Counted from the first letter of the stretch, positions 19,170 through 28,170 are shown. The stretch is 40,000 nucleotides of DNA from Nannochloropsis salina CCMP1776 (GCA_004565275.1 CM016496.1:40001-80000), one strand, 5' to 3'. A program made the numbers and translations. The notes: a model not told the origin generated them from the letters alone.

Positions 19170-19580
19170 TTAACGTTTAGAGTATTGCGGCGCTTTACGT
19201 GCTTTTTTTAAGCCACATTTTTTACGTTCTTTTATTCTAGTATCACGACTCAATAATCCTAAATGTCTAAGTTTAGTTCTTTTGTCATTATCTAAACTTG
19301 AAATTGCTTTTGCTACTGCTAGTCTAATTGCTTGCGTTTGACCTTGCAAACCACCACCAGAAACTTCGATAATAATATTATATGCTTTATCAGACTGGAA
19401 AATTTCAAGTGGTGTTCTACAAATACCTAAACCGTGAGCTATTGCATGAAAATATTCAATACCAGGCTTTTGATTGACAGTAATCTCTCCTGTACCTGGA
19501 AGAATTTTAACAAGTGCTGACGCACTTTTTCTACGGCCTACACCGCTGGCAACTACATTATTCTTTTCAAACTTTACCAT
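19170..19580 (-). CDS. rps9: rps9, 30S ribosomal protein S9
   Basis: S9 is a head protein whose C-terminal tail reaches the P-site tRNA. The 136-residue product has GVGRRKSASALVKILPGTG near the start, the GGGLQGQTQAIRLAVAKAI helix and the basic RKAPQYSKR tail that ends in the conserved Lys-Arg. It is 11 bases downstream of rpl13 (the bacterial rpl13-rps9 pair). Confidence 0.98.
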   Translation of the reverse strand: MVKFEKNNVVASGVGRRKSASALVKILPGTGEITVNQKPGIEYFHAIAHGLGICRTPLEIFQSDKAYNIIIEVSGGGLQGQTQAIRLAVAKAISSLDNDKRTKLRHLGLLSRDTRIKERKKCGLKKARKAPQYSKR

Positions 19581-19591
19581 AATTTATATTA

Positions 19592-20029
19592 TTATTTCCC
19601 GAAGGTAATTTCTTTTGGTTTTTGTGCTTTATGTGGATGCTCATTTCCAGCATAAACTCGTAATCGCTTAGCTAAATCAGATTTCTCAAATCCATTAGGT
19701 AACATTCTTTTTACAGCTAGTTCAATTACTCTATAAGGAAAGCGTGAGAGTAATTCAGCTAAAGATCTTGTTTTTAATTCACCAGGTTTACCTGTATGCG
19801 TGTAATAAAATTTTTGTTTTAATTTATTACCGGTAACTTTTATTTTATCGGCATTAACAACGACCACATATACTTTACTATCACTACCTGGAGTATAACT
19901 TACTTGAGTTTTACCTTGAATTAAATTTGCAATCTGCGTTGATAATCGACCAAGTGTTTGGTCTTGTGCGTCGACTAAATACCAACTTTTTTCTCTATAT
20001 TTTCCTAAGGGTATATACGTATCATTCAT
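19592..20029 (-). CDS. rpl13: rpl13, 50S ribosomal protein L13
   Basis: L13 is an early assembly protein of the large subunit. The 145-residue product has the WYLVDAQDQTLGRLSTQIA start region, the YTHTGKPGELKTRSLAELL block and the ELAVKRMLPNG motif followed by the YAGNEHPHKAQKP end. It lies 56 bases downstream of rpoA in the joined alpha/rpl13 section of the cluster. Confidence 0.98.
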   Translation of the reverse strand: MNDTYIPLGKYREKSWYLVDAQDQTLGRLSTQIANLIQGKTQVSYTPGSDSKVYVVVVNADKIKVTGNKLKQKFYYTHTGKPGELKTRSLAELLSRFPYRVIELAVKRMLPNGFEKSDLAKRLRVYAGNEHPHKAQKPKEITFGK

Positions 20030-20085
20030 GTTTTAGATAGGTTTTAAAATTTTATATTTGCTCAATGTAAGTAATTAACAAAATT

Positions 20086-21429
20086 TTAAAGTGGTAATGA
20101 ACTTGGAATCAATTCCCATTTCAAATTTTTATCAAGATTTATAGATAGACCAATTAAATTCAAAGATTTTTCTATAGTGATTAAATCGTTTTCATTTAAA
20201 CCAATTCGTTTTAATAACTCGAGAGGTGTAGAAATTAGACTCTTTAGACTTACAAATCCTTCCCTTCTAAGGCACAATTCAAGATTAGTAGGCAAGTTCA
20301 AATGTTTTAAATCAAGATTTTTTAAAACTTCAGTAGTATAGGAGTCTACAATATTATCTCTAACTTGGTGGGCAAGAATATATTGAGAACCTACCTCTAA
20401 AGATAACAAAAGATTTTTCTCACTAGCATAAATATGCGGAATGAGTTCTAAAATAGTTAATGTATCTTTCAATTCATTAACTGCAAGCTCAATTGCTATA
20501 GCTGGTTCTAAATCACCTCTACTTATTACGACAAATCTTAAAAATTCTTCCGTATCAGTAACTCCTCTTTTTATAAGTTCTTCATATTCTACTACAGATG
20601 AGTTTGTAGTTTGGATAACATCAAAACCACATGATTGAATTGAAGAATATATTGGATCTACAACAATGATATCAAGAGGGAGTTTTTGGGATGGACTTAC
20701 TTTAATTTTACTATCTTTTAACTTTGTTCCAAGAACATCGCCATGTGTATTGTTGAGCGTTTTTAAATTATTTATTAATTTTTCAGATTTTTTAGTTGAA
20801 ACATCATAGTTATTGTTTTGGTTAAGTAAGTTTGATTTTGTATTACTTTTTTTTAAAGTTTTCAAAAAATTATTTTCATTACTATTACCAAAGATGCTAT
20901 TAATATCATTTTCTCTGAGTTTTAGTAAGTTCTTATTTGTTAGTTTAATCGGGTTAATTGGATCAATATAATCAGAGCCCTGATTAGTCTCTGAAGAACT
21001 TATCATTAAGTGTAAATCTAGTGAATAGGAACTATTTAAAGTACAAATATATTGATATGGGTTAACAACTTCTAAACCATCTTCCAATTGTAAATCTTGC
21101 GCGGTAATTATTGCTGGACCAGTTTTTTTTATACGTGCTGTTCCTATGTAAGGAAAAAAAGATGATTTTATATGTATTCGTTGTAGATTTAATGAAAGTT
21201 CAAATAAATCCTCCCTTATACTATTCCCGTCATTAAAATTTCCACAAGCACTTGTAATAGCAACTGTCTTTGAAAGAGATAGTAATGTTCGTCTTAACGC
21301 TGCTCCTACAGTTGTACCCATTGTTTTTTTAAAAGGTCCTATACGAAATTGAAACGAAATATGTCCTGTTCTTTTATCAACAGTACGTTTTTCAATTTCA
21401 ATAACTAATTTCCGTTTTTCGGTTTTCAT
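20086..21429 (-). CDS. rpoA: rpoA, RNA polymerase alpha subunit, with large insertion
   Basis: The alpha subunit nucleates assembly of the plastid-encoded bacterial-type RNA polymerase. At 447 residues it is about 100 longer than usual. The N-terminal dimerisation domain is seen in HISFQFRIGPFKKTMGTTVG and AALRRTLLSL (about 23-52). A polar Asn/Lys/Ser-rich stretch (about 146-247) follows, then LPLDIIVVDPIYSSIQSCGF resumes the domain. The C-terminal DNA-binding domain (about 375-440) has LKSLISTPLELLKRIGLNENDL. The insertion stays in frame without stop codons. The gene follows rps11 as in the bacterial alpha operon. Confidence 0.95.
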   Translation of the reverse strand: MKTEKRKLVIEIEKRTVDKRTGHISFQFRIGPFKKTMGTTVGAALRRTLLSLSKTVAITSACGNFNDGNSIREDLFELSLNLQRIHIKSSFFPYIGTARIKKTGPAIITAQDLQLEDGLEVVNPYQYICTLNSSYSLDLHLMISSSETNQGSDYIDPINPIKLTNKNLLKLRENDINSIFGNSNENNFLKTLKKSNTKSNLLNQNNNYDVSTKKSEKLINNLKTLNNTHGDVLGTKLKDSKIKVSPSQKLPLDIIVVDPIYSSIQSCGFDVIQTTNSSVVEYEELIKRGVTDTEEFLRFVVISRGDLEPAIAIELAVNELKDTLTILELIPHIYASEKNLLLSLEVGSQYILAHQVRDNIVDSYTTEVLKNLDLKHLNLPTNLELCLRREGFVSLKSLISTPLELLKRIGLNENDLITIEKSLNLIGLSINLDKNLKWELIPSSLPL

Positions 21430-21469
21430 GGTTAAAGTATTTTAATTTTTTCTAAATTTTGACAGGTTA

Positions 21470-21853
21470 CTATACACGTCTTCTTTTTGGTGCCCGACAA
21501 CCATTATGAGGAACGCCAGTTTTGTCTTCAATAGATATAATCTCTAAGCCAGTTGCATGGATACCTTTTATAGCAATTTCACGACCGTTACCTGGTCCAT
21601 TCAAAATTACACCTACTTTTTTTATACCTAGTTTTAAAGCTTTAGCACTCGCATTTTTTGCTGCCATTTGTGCTGCATATTGAGTTTTTTTACGACTCCC
21701 TTTAAAGCCGCTACTTCCTGCCGAAGCCCAAGTAATTACATTACCCTTTGGATCTGTTATAGAGATAATCGTATTATTAAAAGTAGAATGAATGCATGCA
21801 AAGCCTAATGATAGGTTTATCTTTCGCTTTCCTTTATTCAGCTTTTGGTTCAT
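21470..21853 (-). CDS. rps11: rps11, 30S ribosomal protein S11
   Basis: S11 is a platform protein near the mRNA exit. The product has [20 protein letters not shown], the [14 protein letters not shown] loop and the [13 protein letters not shown] end. The frame is open to an ATG at 21886, but I choose the Met at 21853 (127 residues): it has an AGGA site at proper spacing and gives the usual length. The longer form would add eleven non-conserved residues. It lies between rps13 and rpoA. Confidence 0.96.
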   Translation of the reverse strand: MNQKLNKGKRKINLSLGFACIHSTFNNTIISITDPKGNVITWASAGSSGFKGSRKKTQYAAQMAAKNASAKALKLGIKKVGVILNGPGNGREIAIKGIHATGLEIISIEDKTGVPHNGCRAPKRRRV

Positions 21854-21924
21854 AGGTTTTTGTCCTAATTTTAAGTTAAAATACAAATAAATTTAATATT
21901 TTAATATTCTTTTAAGTCTTAAAT

Positions 21925-22296
21925 TTATTTGAAACGTCGACTCGATTGTTTACCTGCGGTTTTTTTTCTAGTCTGAGAATTTGTTCTAGTACGTTGTCCT
22001 CGAAGAGGGAGTCCTTGTATATGACGTCTTCCTCTATAACAATTAATTTCTACCAAACGTTTTATATTTAAAGCAACTAAGCGTTTTAAATCACTTTCAG
22101 TCGTATAATTTTTTTCAATACGTTCGCGTAAACCACTAATCTCATTATCTGTTAAAGCTTTTGTTTTTGTTTCAGGATTTATATCAAGGGAATTAAGAAT
22201 TTCTTTTGATCTTGTTCGTCCAATTCCATAGATATAAGTTAATGCAATCTCTATTGATTTTGTGTCTGGTAAATCAACTCCTGCAATTCTTATCAT
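21925..22296 (-). CDS. rps13: rps13, 30S ribosomal protein S13
   Basis: S13 lies in the head and forms bridges to the large subunit and contacts to P-site tRNA. The 123-residue product starts [10 protein letters not shown], has the helix-hairpin-helix region [17 protein letters not shown] and the basic [20 protein letters not shown] tail. It is preceded by rpl36 and followed by rps11, the bacterial alpha-operon order. Confidence 0.98.
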   Translation of the reverse strand: MIRIAGVDLPDTKSIEIALTYIYGIGRTRSKEILNSLDINPETKTKALTDNEISGLRERIEKNYTTESDLKRLVALNIKRLVEINCYRGRRHIQGLPLRGQRTRTNSQTRKKTAGKQSSRRFK

Positions 22297-22321
22297 AAAT
22301 TTTTTATTAGTTTAAAATAAA

Positions 22322-22435
22322 TTAACCTTGTCTCTGTTTGTGTTTTTTATTAACACAGATAACTCTAATTACACCTGCACGTTTTATTAGACGACATTTT
22401 TCACACATTTTTTTTACTGATGGTCTTACTTTCAT
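22322..22435 (-). CDS. rpl36: rpl36, 50S ribosomal protein L36
   Basis: L36 is the smallest large-subunit protein and sits near the peptidyl-transferase region. The 37-residue product [20 protein letters not shown] and on to [13 protein letters not shown] keeps the zinc site Cys11-x2-Cys14 and Cys27, with His32 as the fourth ligand. It is located between secY and rps13, its usual place. Confidence 0.97.
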   Translation of the reverse strand: MKVRPSVKKMCEKCRLIKRAGVIRVICVNKKHKQRQG

Positions 22436-22482
22436 TTTTAATAGTTTATGTATATATATATATAGATTTTGAAAATATCAGA

Positions 22483-23640
22483 TTAAGCTTTTTTTAGTCC
22501 TAAATCAAAAAGTCGATCTTCTAAATCGAGCATTGTTCCGAATAAAATAAGTAAAGAGCTTAAATTTGATTTTAAGCCGATTGTTGGATAATAATTATCA
22601 AGTATATCGGAAACTCCTACTAACAGTGCTAACATAAGCCCAGCTGATAAATAAGTCCTTTTAAGTTCGTCTTCCAAGTAATTTTGTGTTTCTTGACCTG
22701 GAGATTTTCTTAGAATAGTCATGTTCATTGTAATAAGCTCTTTAGACACTTTATCACTATCAACCTGTAATTTTGAACAGTAATAACTAAAAGTTATAAT
22801 AAATACAAAACGTAGTAGACTAATAAGAATACCTATTAAAGTAGGACCAAGACTTATAAAACTTATTTGGTTAAATCCAGACTGGATTAATCGTAATAGA
22901 GATTCCGCAGAGACTAAACCCATAACAGCCCCTGGATTTATCGCAAAAGGTAATAAACTAGGTTTTGACTGTTCAGAATAGGATTGTTTTGAAGAAAGTA
23001 TTGGAAATTCTACTGTAGACTTTGAAATAAAAGTTGTAAATGCCGCTACAGCTAAGATATAAAAACCAAGAATAATTCTTGGTTTATTATCTAGGTTACT
23101 AGCTTCTAAAGTAAGCCTTATAACATCATCAATAACGCTAGTAAACGTTAAAACAACGACAGATCCACTTATTGAAAATGACTCAGAAACCCATTCGCTA
23201 ATCCAAATTAATATTAATCCTCCTGTTACTAAGGTTGTTCCCAAAATGAACTTACTCATTAAGGTATAACTGTACATAACTGGTGAAAGAGCTCTTACTT
23301 GTCCAACACTTACTAAGATAGCAATAAATGCGCTAACAATTTTAACCTGTTTTTGAATTTTTTGATATTTATCAAAGTCATCATCTTCTGATTTTGGTTT
23401 TACACTGTTAAACACTTGAACAAGTAAAGAAGCTTGAACCAATGGCAATATACCTAAGGCTAAAAAACATGGACGATTGGACGTTGGTAAAAGCGAATAA
23501 TCAATACAGGGAAGAGGAATCTTAGATAAAAAACGAAGACAGGCACCTACAACAAATAAAGAAAGCACTCTATCCTGCGCGGATTTTCTAAGCTTTTCGG
23601 CAGAGAACATATTTGCTAGCATGGTGCTAAATTTATTCAT
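22483..23640 (-). CDS. secY: secY, plastid preprotein translocase subunit, divergent
   Basis: SecY is the channel of the thylakoid Sec translocon. The 385-residue product has about nine to ten hydrophobic helices and lies between rps5 and rpl36, exactly where secY belongs. Family features remain but are weak: LILIWISEWVSESFSISGSV stands for the usual GExITExGIGNG region, LLPFAINPGAVMGLVSAESL for the P-x-N-x-AGVIP helix, and SPGQETQNYLEDELKRTYLSAG for the RPG-x-T-x-YL segment. It is shorter than typical (410-430), and several glycines of the signature are lost. Identity is inferred from position plus these remnants. Confidence 0.88.
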   Translation of the reverse strand: MNKFSTMLANMFSAEKLRKSAQDRVLSLFVVGACLRFLSKIPLPCIDYSLLPTSNRPCFLALGILPLVQASLLVQVFNSVKPKSEDDDFDKYQKIQKQVKIVSAFIAILVSVGQVRALSPVMYSYTLMSKFILGTTLVTGGLILIWISEWVSESFSISGSVVVLTFTSVIDDVIRLTLEASNLDNKPRIILGFYILAVAAFTTFISKSTVEFPILSSKQSYSEQSKPSLLPFAINPGAVMGLVSAESLLRLIQSGFNQISFISLGPTLIGILISLLRFVFIITFSYYCSKLQVDSDKVSKELITMNMTILRKSPGQETQNYLEDELKRTYLSAGLMLALLVGVSDILDNYYPTIGLKSNLSSLLILFGTMLDLEDRLFDLGLKKA

Positions 23641-23697
23641 TGATATTGACCTTTATTTTTAGTAATACTATCCTCATATTCTTTAGTTACTTTTAGA

Positions 23698-24231
23698 TTA
23701 AGGCTTTACATCTTTAAGTTCTTCGTAAGATTTTCGCCCAGTTAATTTTTCTAAACTTAGGCCTCTATCCTTCGCAGTTACAGTAATAAATCTTAAATTA
23801 CTTAAAGCAACTAAAGTGGCACGAGCATTATTAATTTTATTTTTAGATCTTAGCTGTTTTGCCAAAATATTTTTAATACCAGCTGTTTCTAAAACCGTTC
23901 TAATAGCTCCACCAGCAATAACTCCTGATCCTGGTGCAGCTGGCCTTAACATAACTTGAGCAGCTCCGAAGTTTGCTTCACTTTTATGTGGAATTGTTTT
24001 TGTTCGTGTCATTGCAATCTGAATACGATTTTGTATTGCTCTAGATTGTCCTTTTTTAATAGCATTTAATACTTGACTGGCTTTACCAATTCCTAAACCT
24101 ACAATTCCTTTTTGGTTACCAACGACGATTAAAGCACGAAAGTTTAATGATTTCCCACCTTTACTCACTTTGCAAACTCGTCTAATCTCAATTACCTTAT
24201 GATTAATACCTTTTTGATTTTCATTCTTCAT
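23698..24231 (-). CDS. rps5: rps5, 30S ribosomal protein S5
   Basis: S5 lies at the mRNA entry side of the small subunit and affects accuracy. The 177-residue product has VCKVSKGGKSLNFRALIVVG, the KGIVGLGIGKASQV loop, the RPAAPGSGVIAGGAIRTVLE signature and ATLVALSNL near the end. It precedes secY in the spc operon order. Confidence 0.98.
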   Translation of the reverse strand: MKNENQKGINHKVIEIRRVCKVSKGGKSLNFRALIVVGNQKGIVGLGIGKASQVLNAIKKGQSRAIQNRIQIAMTRTKTIPHKSEANFGAAQVMLRPAAPGSGVIAGGAIRTVLETAGIKNILAKQLRSKNKINNARATLVALSNLRFITVTAKDRGLSLEKLTGRKSYEELKDVKP

Positions 24232-24264
24232 GATTATAATGGTTCCTTTTTGTTCACGAAGTTA

Positions 24265-24579
24265 TTAAAATTGTAAGCCCATTTTACGAGCTCCATCAGC
24301 GAATGCTTGGATTCTTCCATGATAAGGTCTAAAACGTCTATCAAAGACTACATTTATAAGATTATGCTGAATTAATGCTTTCCCTAGTTGTTCACCAACT
24401 AAACGAGCCGCTTTACAATTTTGACCTGTTGTAATCAAAGGTTTTATAGATGGGTCTAAAGTTGAACATGCAAATAATGTTTTTTGATTCTGGTCATCAA
24501 TTACCTGGGCATACAAATGACGATTTGATCTAAAAACAGCAAGACGTGGACGTTGGGGATTTCCTTTTATCTTTTTCAT
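24265..24579 (-). CDS. rpl18: rpl18, 50S ribosomal protein L18
   Basis: L18 binds 5S rRNA. The 104-residue product is a little shorter than the bacterial form at its N-terminus but has RPRLAVFRSNRHLYAQVIDD, the AARLVGEQLGKALI helix and the FDRRFRPYHGRIQAFADGAR block, with usual FDRGGYxYHGRV replaced by FDRRFRPYHGRI. It is one base from the rpl6 stop and 33 bases before rps5. Confidence 0.97.
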   Translation of the reverse strand: MKKIKGNPQRPRLAVFRSNRHLYAQVIDDQNQKTLFACSTLDPSIKPLITTGQNCKAARLVGEQLGKALIQHNLINVVFDRRFRPYHGRIQAFADGARKMGLQF

Positions 24580-24580
24580 A

Positions 24581-25123
24581 CTATTTACTAGACTTTCCTA
24601 CTTTTCTTTGAATAACTTCGCCTTGATATAAAACACCTTTACCTTTGTAAGGCTCTGGTGGTCTTGTTGATCTAATTTGTTGAGCAACTAAGCCTACCTT
24701 TTCTTTATTTATCCCACTAATTTTGATAGTTGTATTAGCCTCAACACTAATTTGAATTCCCTCTGGTGCGTCAATTCTAATCGGATGAGTATAGCCTACC
24801 GATAAATTAAGAGTTGTTTTATCCATATTAGCTTTATAACCAACACCTTTCAGTTCTAAGATTGTTGTAAAACCAGTTGAACTTCCAATTACCATATTAG
24901 AAACTAATGATCTAAATAGACCATGAACTTCGCGAGATGATATATTCTCATTCTTTCTTAAGATTTGTAAGGTATTTTCATCTTTGTTGAAAATAACCCT
25001 TAAGCAATTGGGTATATCGCGAGATATTTCACCCTTAGGGCCTTTTACCTGTACATTTGTTTCAGTCAATTGAATATTAACACCTGCAGGTATTTTAATA
25101 ATTTGTTTGCCTATTCTTGACAT
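24581..25123 (-). CDS. rpl6: rpl6, 50S ribosomal protein L6
   Basis: L6 sits near the factor-binding site of the large subunit. The 180-residue product has MSRIGKQIIKIPAGVNI at the start, the VKGPKGEISRDIP strand and the C-terminal signature IRSTRPPEPYKGKGVLYQGE (around residue 150-170). It lies between rps8 and rpl18 in spc order. Confidence 0.98.
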   Translation of the reverse strand: MSRIGKQIIKIPAGVNIQLTETNVQVKGPKGEISRDIPNCLRVIFNKDENTLQILRKNENISSREVHGLFRSLVSNMVIGSSTGFTTILELKGVGYKANMDKTTLNLSVGYTHPIRIDAPEGIQISVEANTTIKISGINKEKVGLVAQQIRSTRPPEPYKGKGVLYQGEVIQRKVGKSSK

Positions 25124-25135
25124 ATTGTTATTTCC

Positions 25136-25534
25136 TTACCATACGTAACATAATAATTCACCACCAATTCCAAGTTCTTTTGCTTTGATATTTGTAATAA
25201 TACCTTGTGAAGTAGACAAAATAGCAATCCCTTGTCCACCTAGTACAATTGGTATTTGGTTGCTACTTACGTATACTCGTAAACCTGGTTTACTAACTCT
25301 TTTTAATCCTCTTATTAACGGACGAGTAGGATTAACTGAGTATTTTAAATATATAAAAATATAACGACGCCCTTCTTTTACAACAGTTTCGTACTGGCTA
25401 ATAAAACCTTCTGTTCGTAATAGACGTGTTATATAATAAGTCATTCTAGTAGAATCAATTTTAACTACTTTATGACCAACAAGATTCCCGTTTCTAATTC
25501 GGGTTAACATGTCAGAGATTGTATCAGTTTTCAT
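25136..25534 (-). CDS. rps8: rps8, 30S ribosomal protein S8
   Basis: S8 binds the central domain of 16S rRNA. The 132-residue product has SDMLTRIRNGNLVGHKVV at the start and the C-terminal signature ILSTSQGIITNIKAKELGIG followed by GELLCYVW. It follows rpl5 directly; rps14, which separates them in bacteria, is elsewhere in this genome (4.3 kb). Confidence 0.98.
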   Translation of the reverse strand: MKTDTISDMLTRIRNGNLVGHKVVKIDSTRMTYYITRLLRTEGFISQYETVVKEGRRYIFIYLKYSVNPTRPLIRGLKRVSKPGLRVYVSSNQIPIVLGGQGIAILSTSQGIITNIKAKELGIGGELLCYVW

Positions 25535-25539
25535 ATTTC

Positions 25540-26094
25540 TTATACATTAGATGATTTTCTAAAAGGGAATCCAAATTCTTTTAATAATAAACGACTTTCT
25601 TCTGCCGTTTTAGCACTTGTAATAATTGATATGTTGTATCCTCGAATTTGATCTATCATGTTATAATCAATATCGGGGAAAACTAACTGTTCGCGAATTC
25701 CTAAGTTATAATTACCATGTTCGTCAAAACTATCTGGGTTTAGACCTCTAAAATCTCTAATTCTTGGAAAAACTAAATGAATTAACTTTTCAAGAAAAGC
25801 ATACATTAAATCATTTCTTAATGTCACTGTGACACCTAAATCCATACCTTCGCGAGTTTTAAATCCAGCAATCGAATTTTTTGCTTTTGTGACAATTGGT
25901 TGTTGACCTGTTATAAGTCTTATTTCTTCAATTGTTTTTTGAAGAACCATCCTATTCTGTGCACCTAAGCCTAATCCACGATTTAACTGAATTTTAACTA
26001 GTTTAGGTATATTATGATCATTGGTATATTCGAATTTTTCTTTTAAAGTAGACTTAATTCGATTTTGATAAATTTTTTTATATTCATGTGTCAT
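25540..26094 (-). CDS. rpl5: rpl5, 50S ribosomal protein L5
   Basis: L5 binds 5S rRNA and contacts P-site tRNA. The 184-residue product has NIPKLVKIQLNRGLGLGAQN, the QQPIVTKAKNSIAGFKTREG block and the FPRIRDFRGLNPDSFDEHGN motif followed by the conserved GNYNLGIREQ. It is normally preceded by rpl24; here only 42 bases separate it from rpl14 and no rpl24 is present. Confidence 0.98.
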   Translation of the reverse strand: MTHEYKKIYQNRIKSTLKEKFEYTNDHNIPKLVKIQLNRGLGLGAQNRMVLQKTIEEIRLITGQQPIVTKAKNSIAGFKTREGMDLGVTVTLRNDLMYAFLEKLIHLVFPRIRDFRGLNPDSFDEHGNYNLGIREQLVFPDIDYNMIDQIRGYNISIITSAKTAEESRLLLKEFGFPFRKSSNV

Positions 26095-26136
26095 ATTGTT
26101 AACCTAGTCTTTTATGAACAAATTTTGTATTAGAAA

Positions 26137-26502
26137 TTAAACCACCTCAAAAGCTAAAGAAGCTATTTTTACAAAGTTTTTTTCTCTAATTTCACGTGCT
26201 ACTGGACCAAATACTCTTGTTCCCCTAGGATTATTTTCAGTATTTATAATTACTGCAGCATTATCATCAAAACGAAGAGACATACCATCAGCCCTTTGTA
26301 CTGGTTGTCGTGTTCTGACAATAACAGCACGAACAACGTCTGATCTTTTAATTGGCATATTTGGAACTGCTTCTTTAACAACACCAATAATGATATCTCC
26401 AATTCTACCATATCGACGATTGCTACCTAAAACTCGAATACACATTAATTTTTTTGCACCAGTATTATCAACAACACTGAGATATGTTTGTGGTTGAATC
26501 AT
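26137..26502 (-). CDS. rpl14: rpl14, 50S ribosomal protein L14
   Basis: L14 lies at the subunit interface. The 121-residue product starts [20 protein letters not shown] and carries the signature region [20 protein letters not shown] and the [20 protein letters not shown] end. It comes 2 bases after rps17 and before rpl5. Confidence 0.98.
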   Translation of the reverse strand: MIQPQTYLSVVDNTGAKKLMCIRVLGSNRRYGRIGDIIIGVVKEAVPNMPIKRSDVVRAVIVRTRQPVQRADGMSLRFDDNAAVIINTENNPRGTRVFGPVAREIREKNFVKIASLAFEVV

Positions 26503-26504
26503 AA

Positions 26505-26762
26505 TTATATACTCTCCGCATTTGAGTTAAGTAATATACGTTCTAACTTCCAAGATTTATTTTTACTTAAAGGTCGCGTTTGTATAATAACTATTTTATC
26601 ACCTAGTTTAGCGGCATTATCTTCATCATGTACAAGATAACGCTTTGTTTTAACCATAGTTTTTGCATAACGTGGGTGACGAAACTTATTTTCAACAAGC
26701 ACAACAATTGTTTTTTGCATTTTCGTACTTACTACAATGCCAAACTTCTCTTTCAGTCCCAT
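26505..26762 (-). CDS. rps17: rps17, 30S ribosomal protein S17
   Basis: S17 binds the 5' domain of 16S rRNA. The 85-residue product has the OB-fold family pattern [20 protein letters not shown], then [20 protein letters not shown] and the [20 protein letters not shown] end. It lies between rpl29 and rpl14 in S10-operon order. Confidence 0.98.
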   Translation of the reverse strand: MGLKEKFGIVVSTKMQKTIVVLVENKFRHPRYAKTMVKTKRYLVHDEDNAAKLGDKIVIIQTRPLSKNKSWKLERILLNSNAESI

Positions 26763-26793
26763 ATTTATGAGTTTTAATTTTTAAATTTTATAA

Positions 26794-27009
26794 TTATTTC
26801 GCACGAATGCTACTCGTTTGTAGGGAGCGCTTACGTGTTAATAATTGTGAAATTTGATGCCTTGTGTGAGTCATCAAATGTGGAGAAAAACGTGAAAAAT
26901 TTGCTTTTTGAATACGTAAAAATAAAAGCTCTTTTTTTGCTTTTACTAATTGTAAATCGATTTCGTCTAATTCATAATTTATTAAATCTTTGTATTTAGG
27001 TAAAGCCAT
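26794..27009 (-). CDS. rpl29: rpl29, 50S ribosomal protein L29
   Basis: L29 is a helical protein near the exit tunnel. From the ATG at 27009 the product is 71 residues (MALPKYKDLINYELDEIDLQ and on), with the conserved pattern of the two-helix hairpin: LxxAKKELLFLRIQKA then ISQLLTRKRSL. The frame could extend upstream to a GTG at 27033 inside rpl16, but that would add eight non-conserved residues, so the ATG 4 bases after the rpl16 stop is preferred. Confidence 0.93.
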   Translation of the reverse strand: MALPKYKDLINYELDEIDLQLVKAKKELLFLRIQKANFSRFSPHLMTHTRHQISQLLTRKRSLQTSSIRAK

Positions 27010-27013
27010 AGTT

Positions 27014-27430
27014 TTAATTAGTCTCCTCAGCACGAATTAATTTTGTTTTAATTGGTAATTTGTATGCTGCCATTCGAAGTGCTTGTTCGGCAATTGGAGT
27101 AGGAACACCAGATAATTCAAAAAGAACTTTACCTGGTTTAACAACCGCTACCCAATACTGTGGAGCACCTTTACCAGAGCCCATACGAGATTCTTCAGCT
27201 CGTGCTGTTATAGGTTTATCAGGAAAAACCATAATCCATAATTTACCACCACGTTTTGTATATCTTGTAATTGTTCTTCTTGTTGCTTCAATTTGTCTTG
27301 CAGTTAACCATACAGGTTCTTGAGCTTGTAAACCAAATTGACCAAAAACTAAATGTTTTTTTTGTATAATTCTTCCACGTAAACGACCTCTTTGTTGTTT
27401 ACGAAATTTTGTTCGTTTTGGACTTAACAT
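27014..27430 (-). CDS. rpl16: rpl16, 50S ribosomal protein L16
   Basis: L16 organises the A-site region of the large subunit. The 138-residue product starts [20 protein letters not shown] and has the signatures [20 protein letters not shown] and the [19 protein letters not shown] block. It has no intron, unlike the plant gene. It lies between rps3 and rpl29. Confidence 0.99.
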   Translation of the reverse strand: MLSPKRTKFRKQQRGRLRGRIIQKKHLVFGQFGLQAQEPVWLTARQIEATRRTITRYTKRGGKLWIMVFPDKPITARAEESRMGSGKGAPQYWVAVVKPGKVLFELSGVPTPIAEQALRMAAYKLPIKTKLIRAEETN

Positions 27431-27486
27431 ATTTTTTTATTTGTAATTAAAACGTAAAATTTTCAGTTACAATTTTTAACTAAATT

Positions 27487-28170
27487 TTAGCCTTTACACA
27501 TCCAAATTTTGATACCTAATATACCATATATTGTGTGTGCTCTTTCAGTTGCATAATCTAATCTTGCTTGTAATGTATGAAGTGGGACTCTTCCTTCACG
27601 TACCCATTCTGTCCTTGCAATTTCTGCACCATTTAAACGTCCAGCAACTTGAACTTTAATCCCTTTTTGTCGTGGATCAAGTTTGGCTTGCTTCGCACCT
27701 TTTTTAAAATCAGCTAGAATTGTTCGCACGGCTCTTCTAAAGGGCATTCTTTTTTCTAATTTTTTCGCTAATGATTGGGCTATAAACCCAGCATTTATAT
27801 TAGGAAACTTAACTTTCTTTAAAACGATTACTAGATTTCGTTTATTTAATTGTTGTCCTAAAGATTGTGAAAATCGTATCTTATAAGGTAAATTTTTAAG
27901 ATCCGAAATTAAAATTTCTGGATTTACTGTGTAAATAGTGAGATGAATTTGGTCTCGTGTTGGTGGATAAGTAATTAATAAATTTGTACGGTCAGTTACT
28001 TCATTTAGTTGTTTTTTACTTACTTCTTTAAGCAAATTTGACCATATAGTTCTTAACTCATCATCAGCTTTTAGTTGCTTACTGTAATCTGAAAATTTAG
28101 CGTACCACTTTGATTTGTGTTCCTCGGTAATTCCTAACCGAAAACCGATAGGATGAACTTTTTGACCCAA
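27487..28170 (-). CDS. rps3: rps3, 30S ribosomal protein S3, TTG start
   Basis: S3 lines the mRNA entry tunnel. The 227-residue product begins at a TTG codon (28168-28170), after which GQKVHPIGFRLGITEEHKSK is the canonical N-terminus. There is no ATG between this codon and the upstream in-frame stop, and an AAGGAG site lies about 8 bases before the TTG, so a non-ATG start is well supported. The KH domain is in the N-terminal half, and the C-terminal signature GIKVQVAGRLNGAEIARTEW is present. It lies between rpl22 and rpl16. Confidence 0.96.
   Translation of the reverse strand: MGQKVHPIGFRLGITEEHKSKWYAKFSDYSKQLKADDELRTIWSNLLKEVSKKQLNEVTDRTNLLITYPPTRDQIHLTIYTVNPEILISDLKNLPYKIRFSQSLGQQLNKRNLVIVLKKVKFPNINAGFIAQSLAKKLEKRMPFRRAVRTILADFKKGAKQAKLDPRQKGIKVQVAGRLNGAEIARTEWVREGRVPLHTLQARLDYATERAHTIYGILGIKIWMCKG

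Noticed and set aside
27010-27033. rpl29 starting at the GTG at 27033
   Set aside because: It would overlap rpl16 and add eight non-conserved residues; the ATG at 27009 gives the normal protein.
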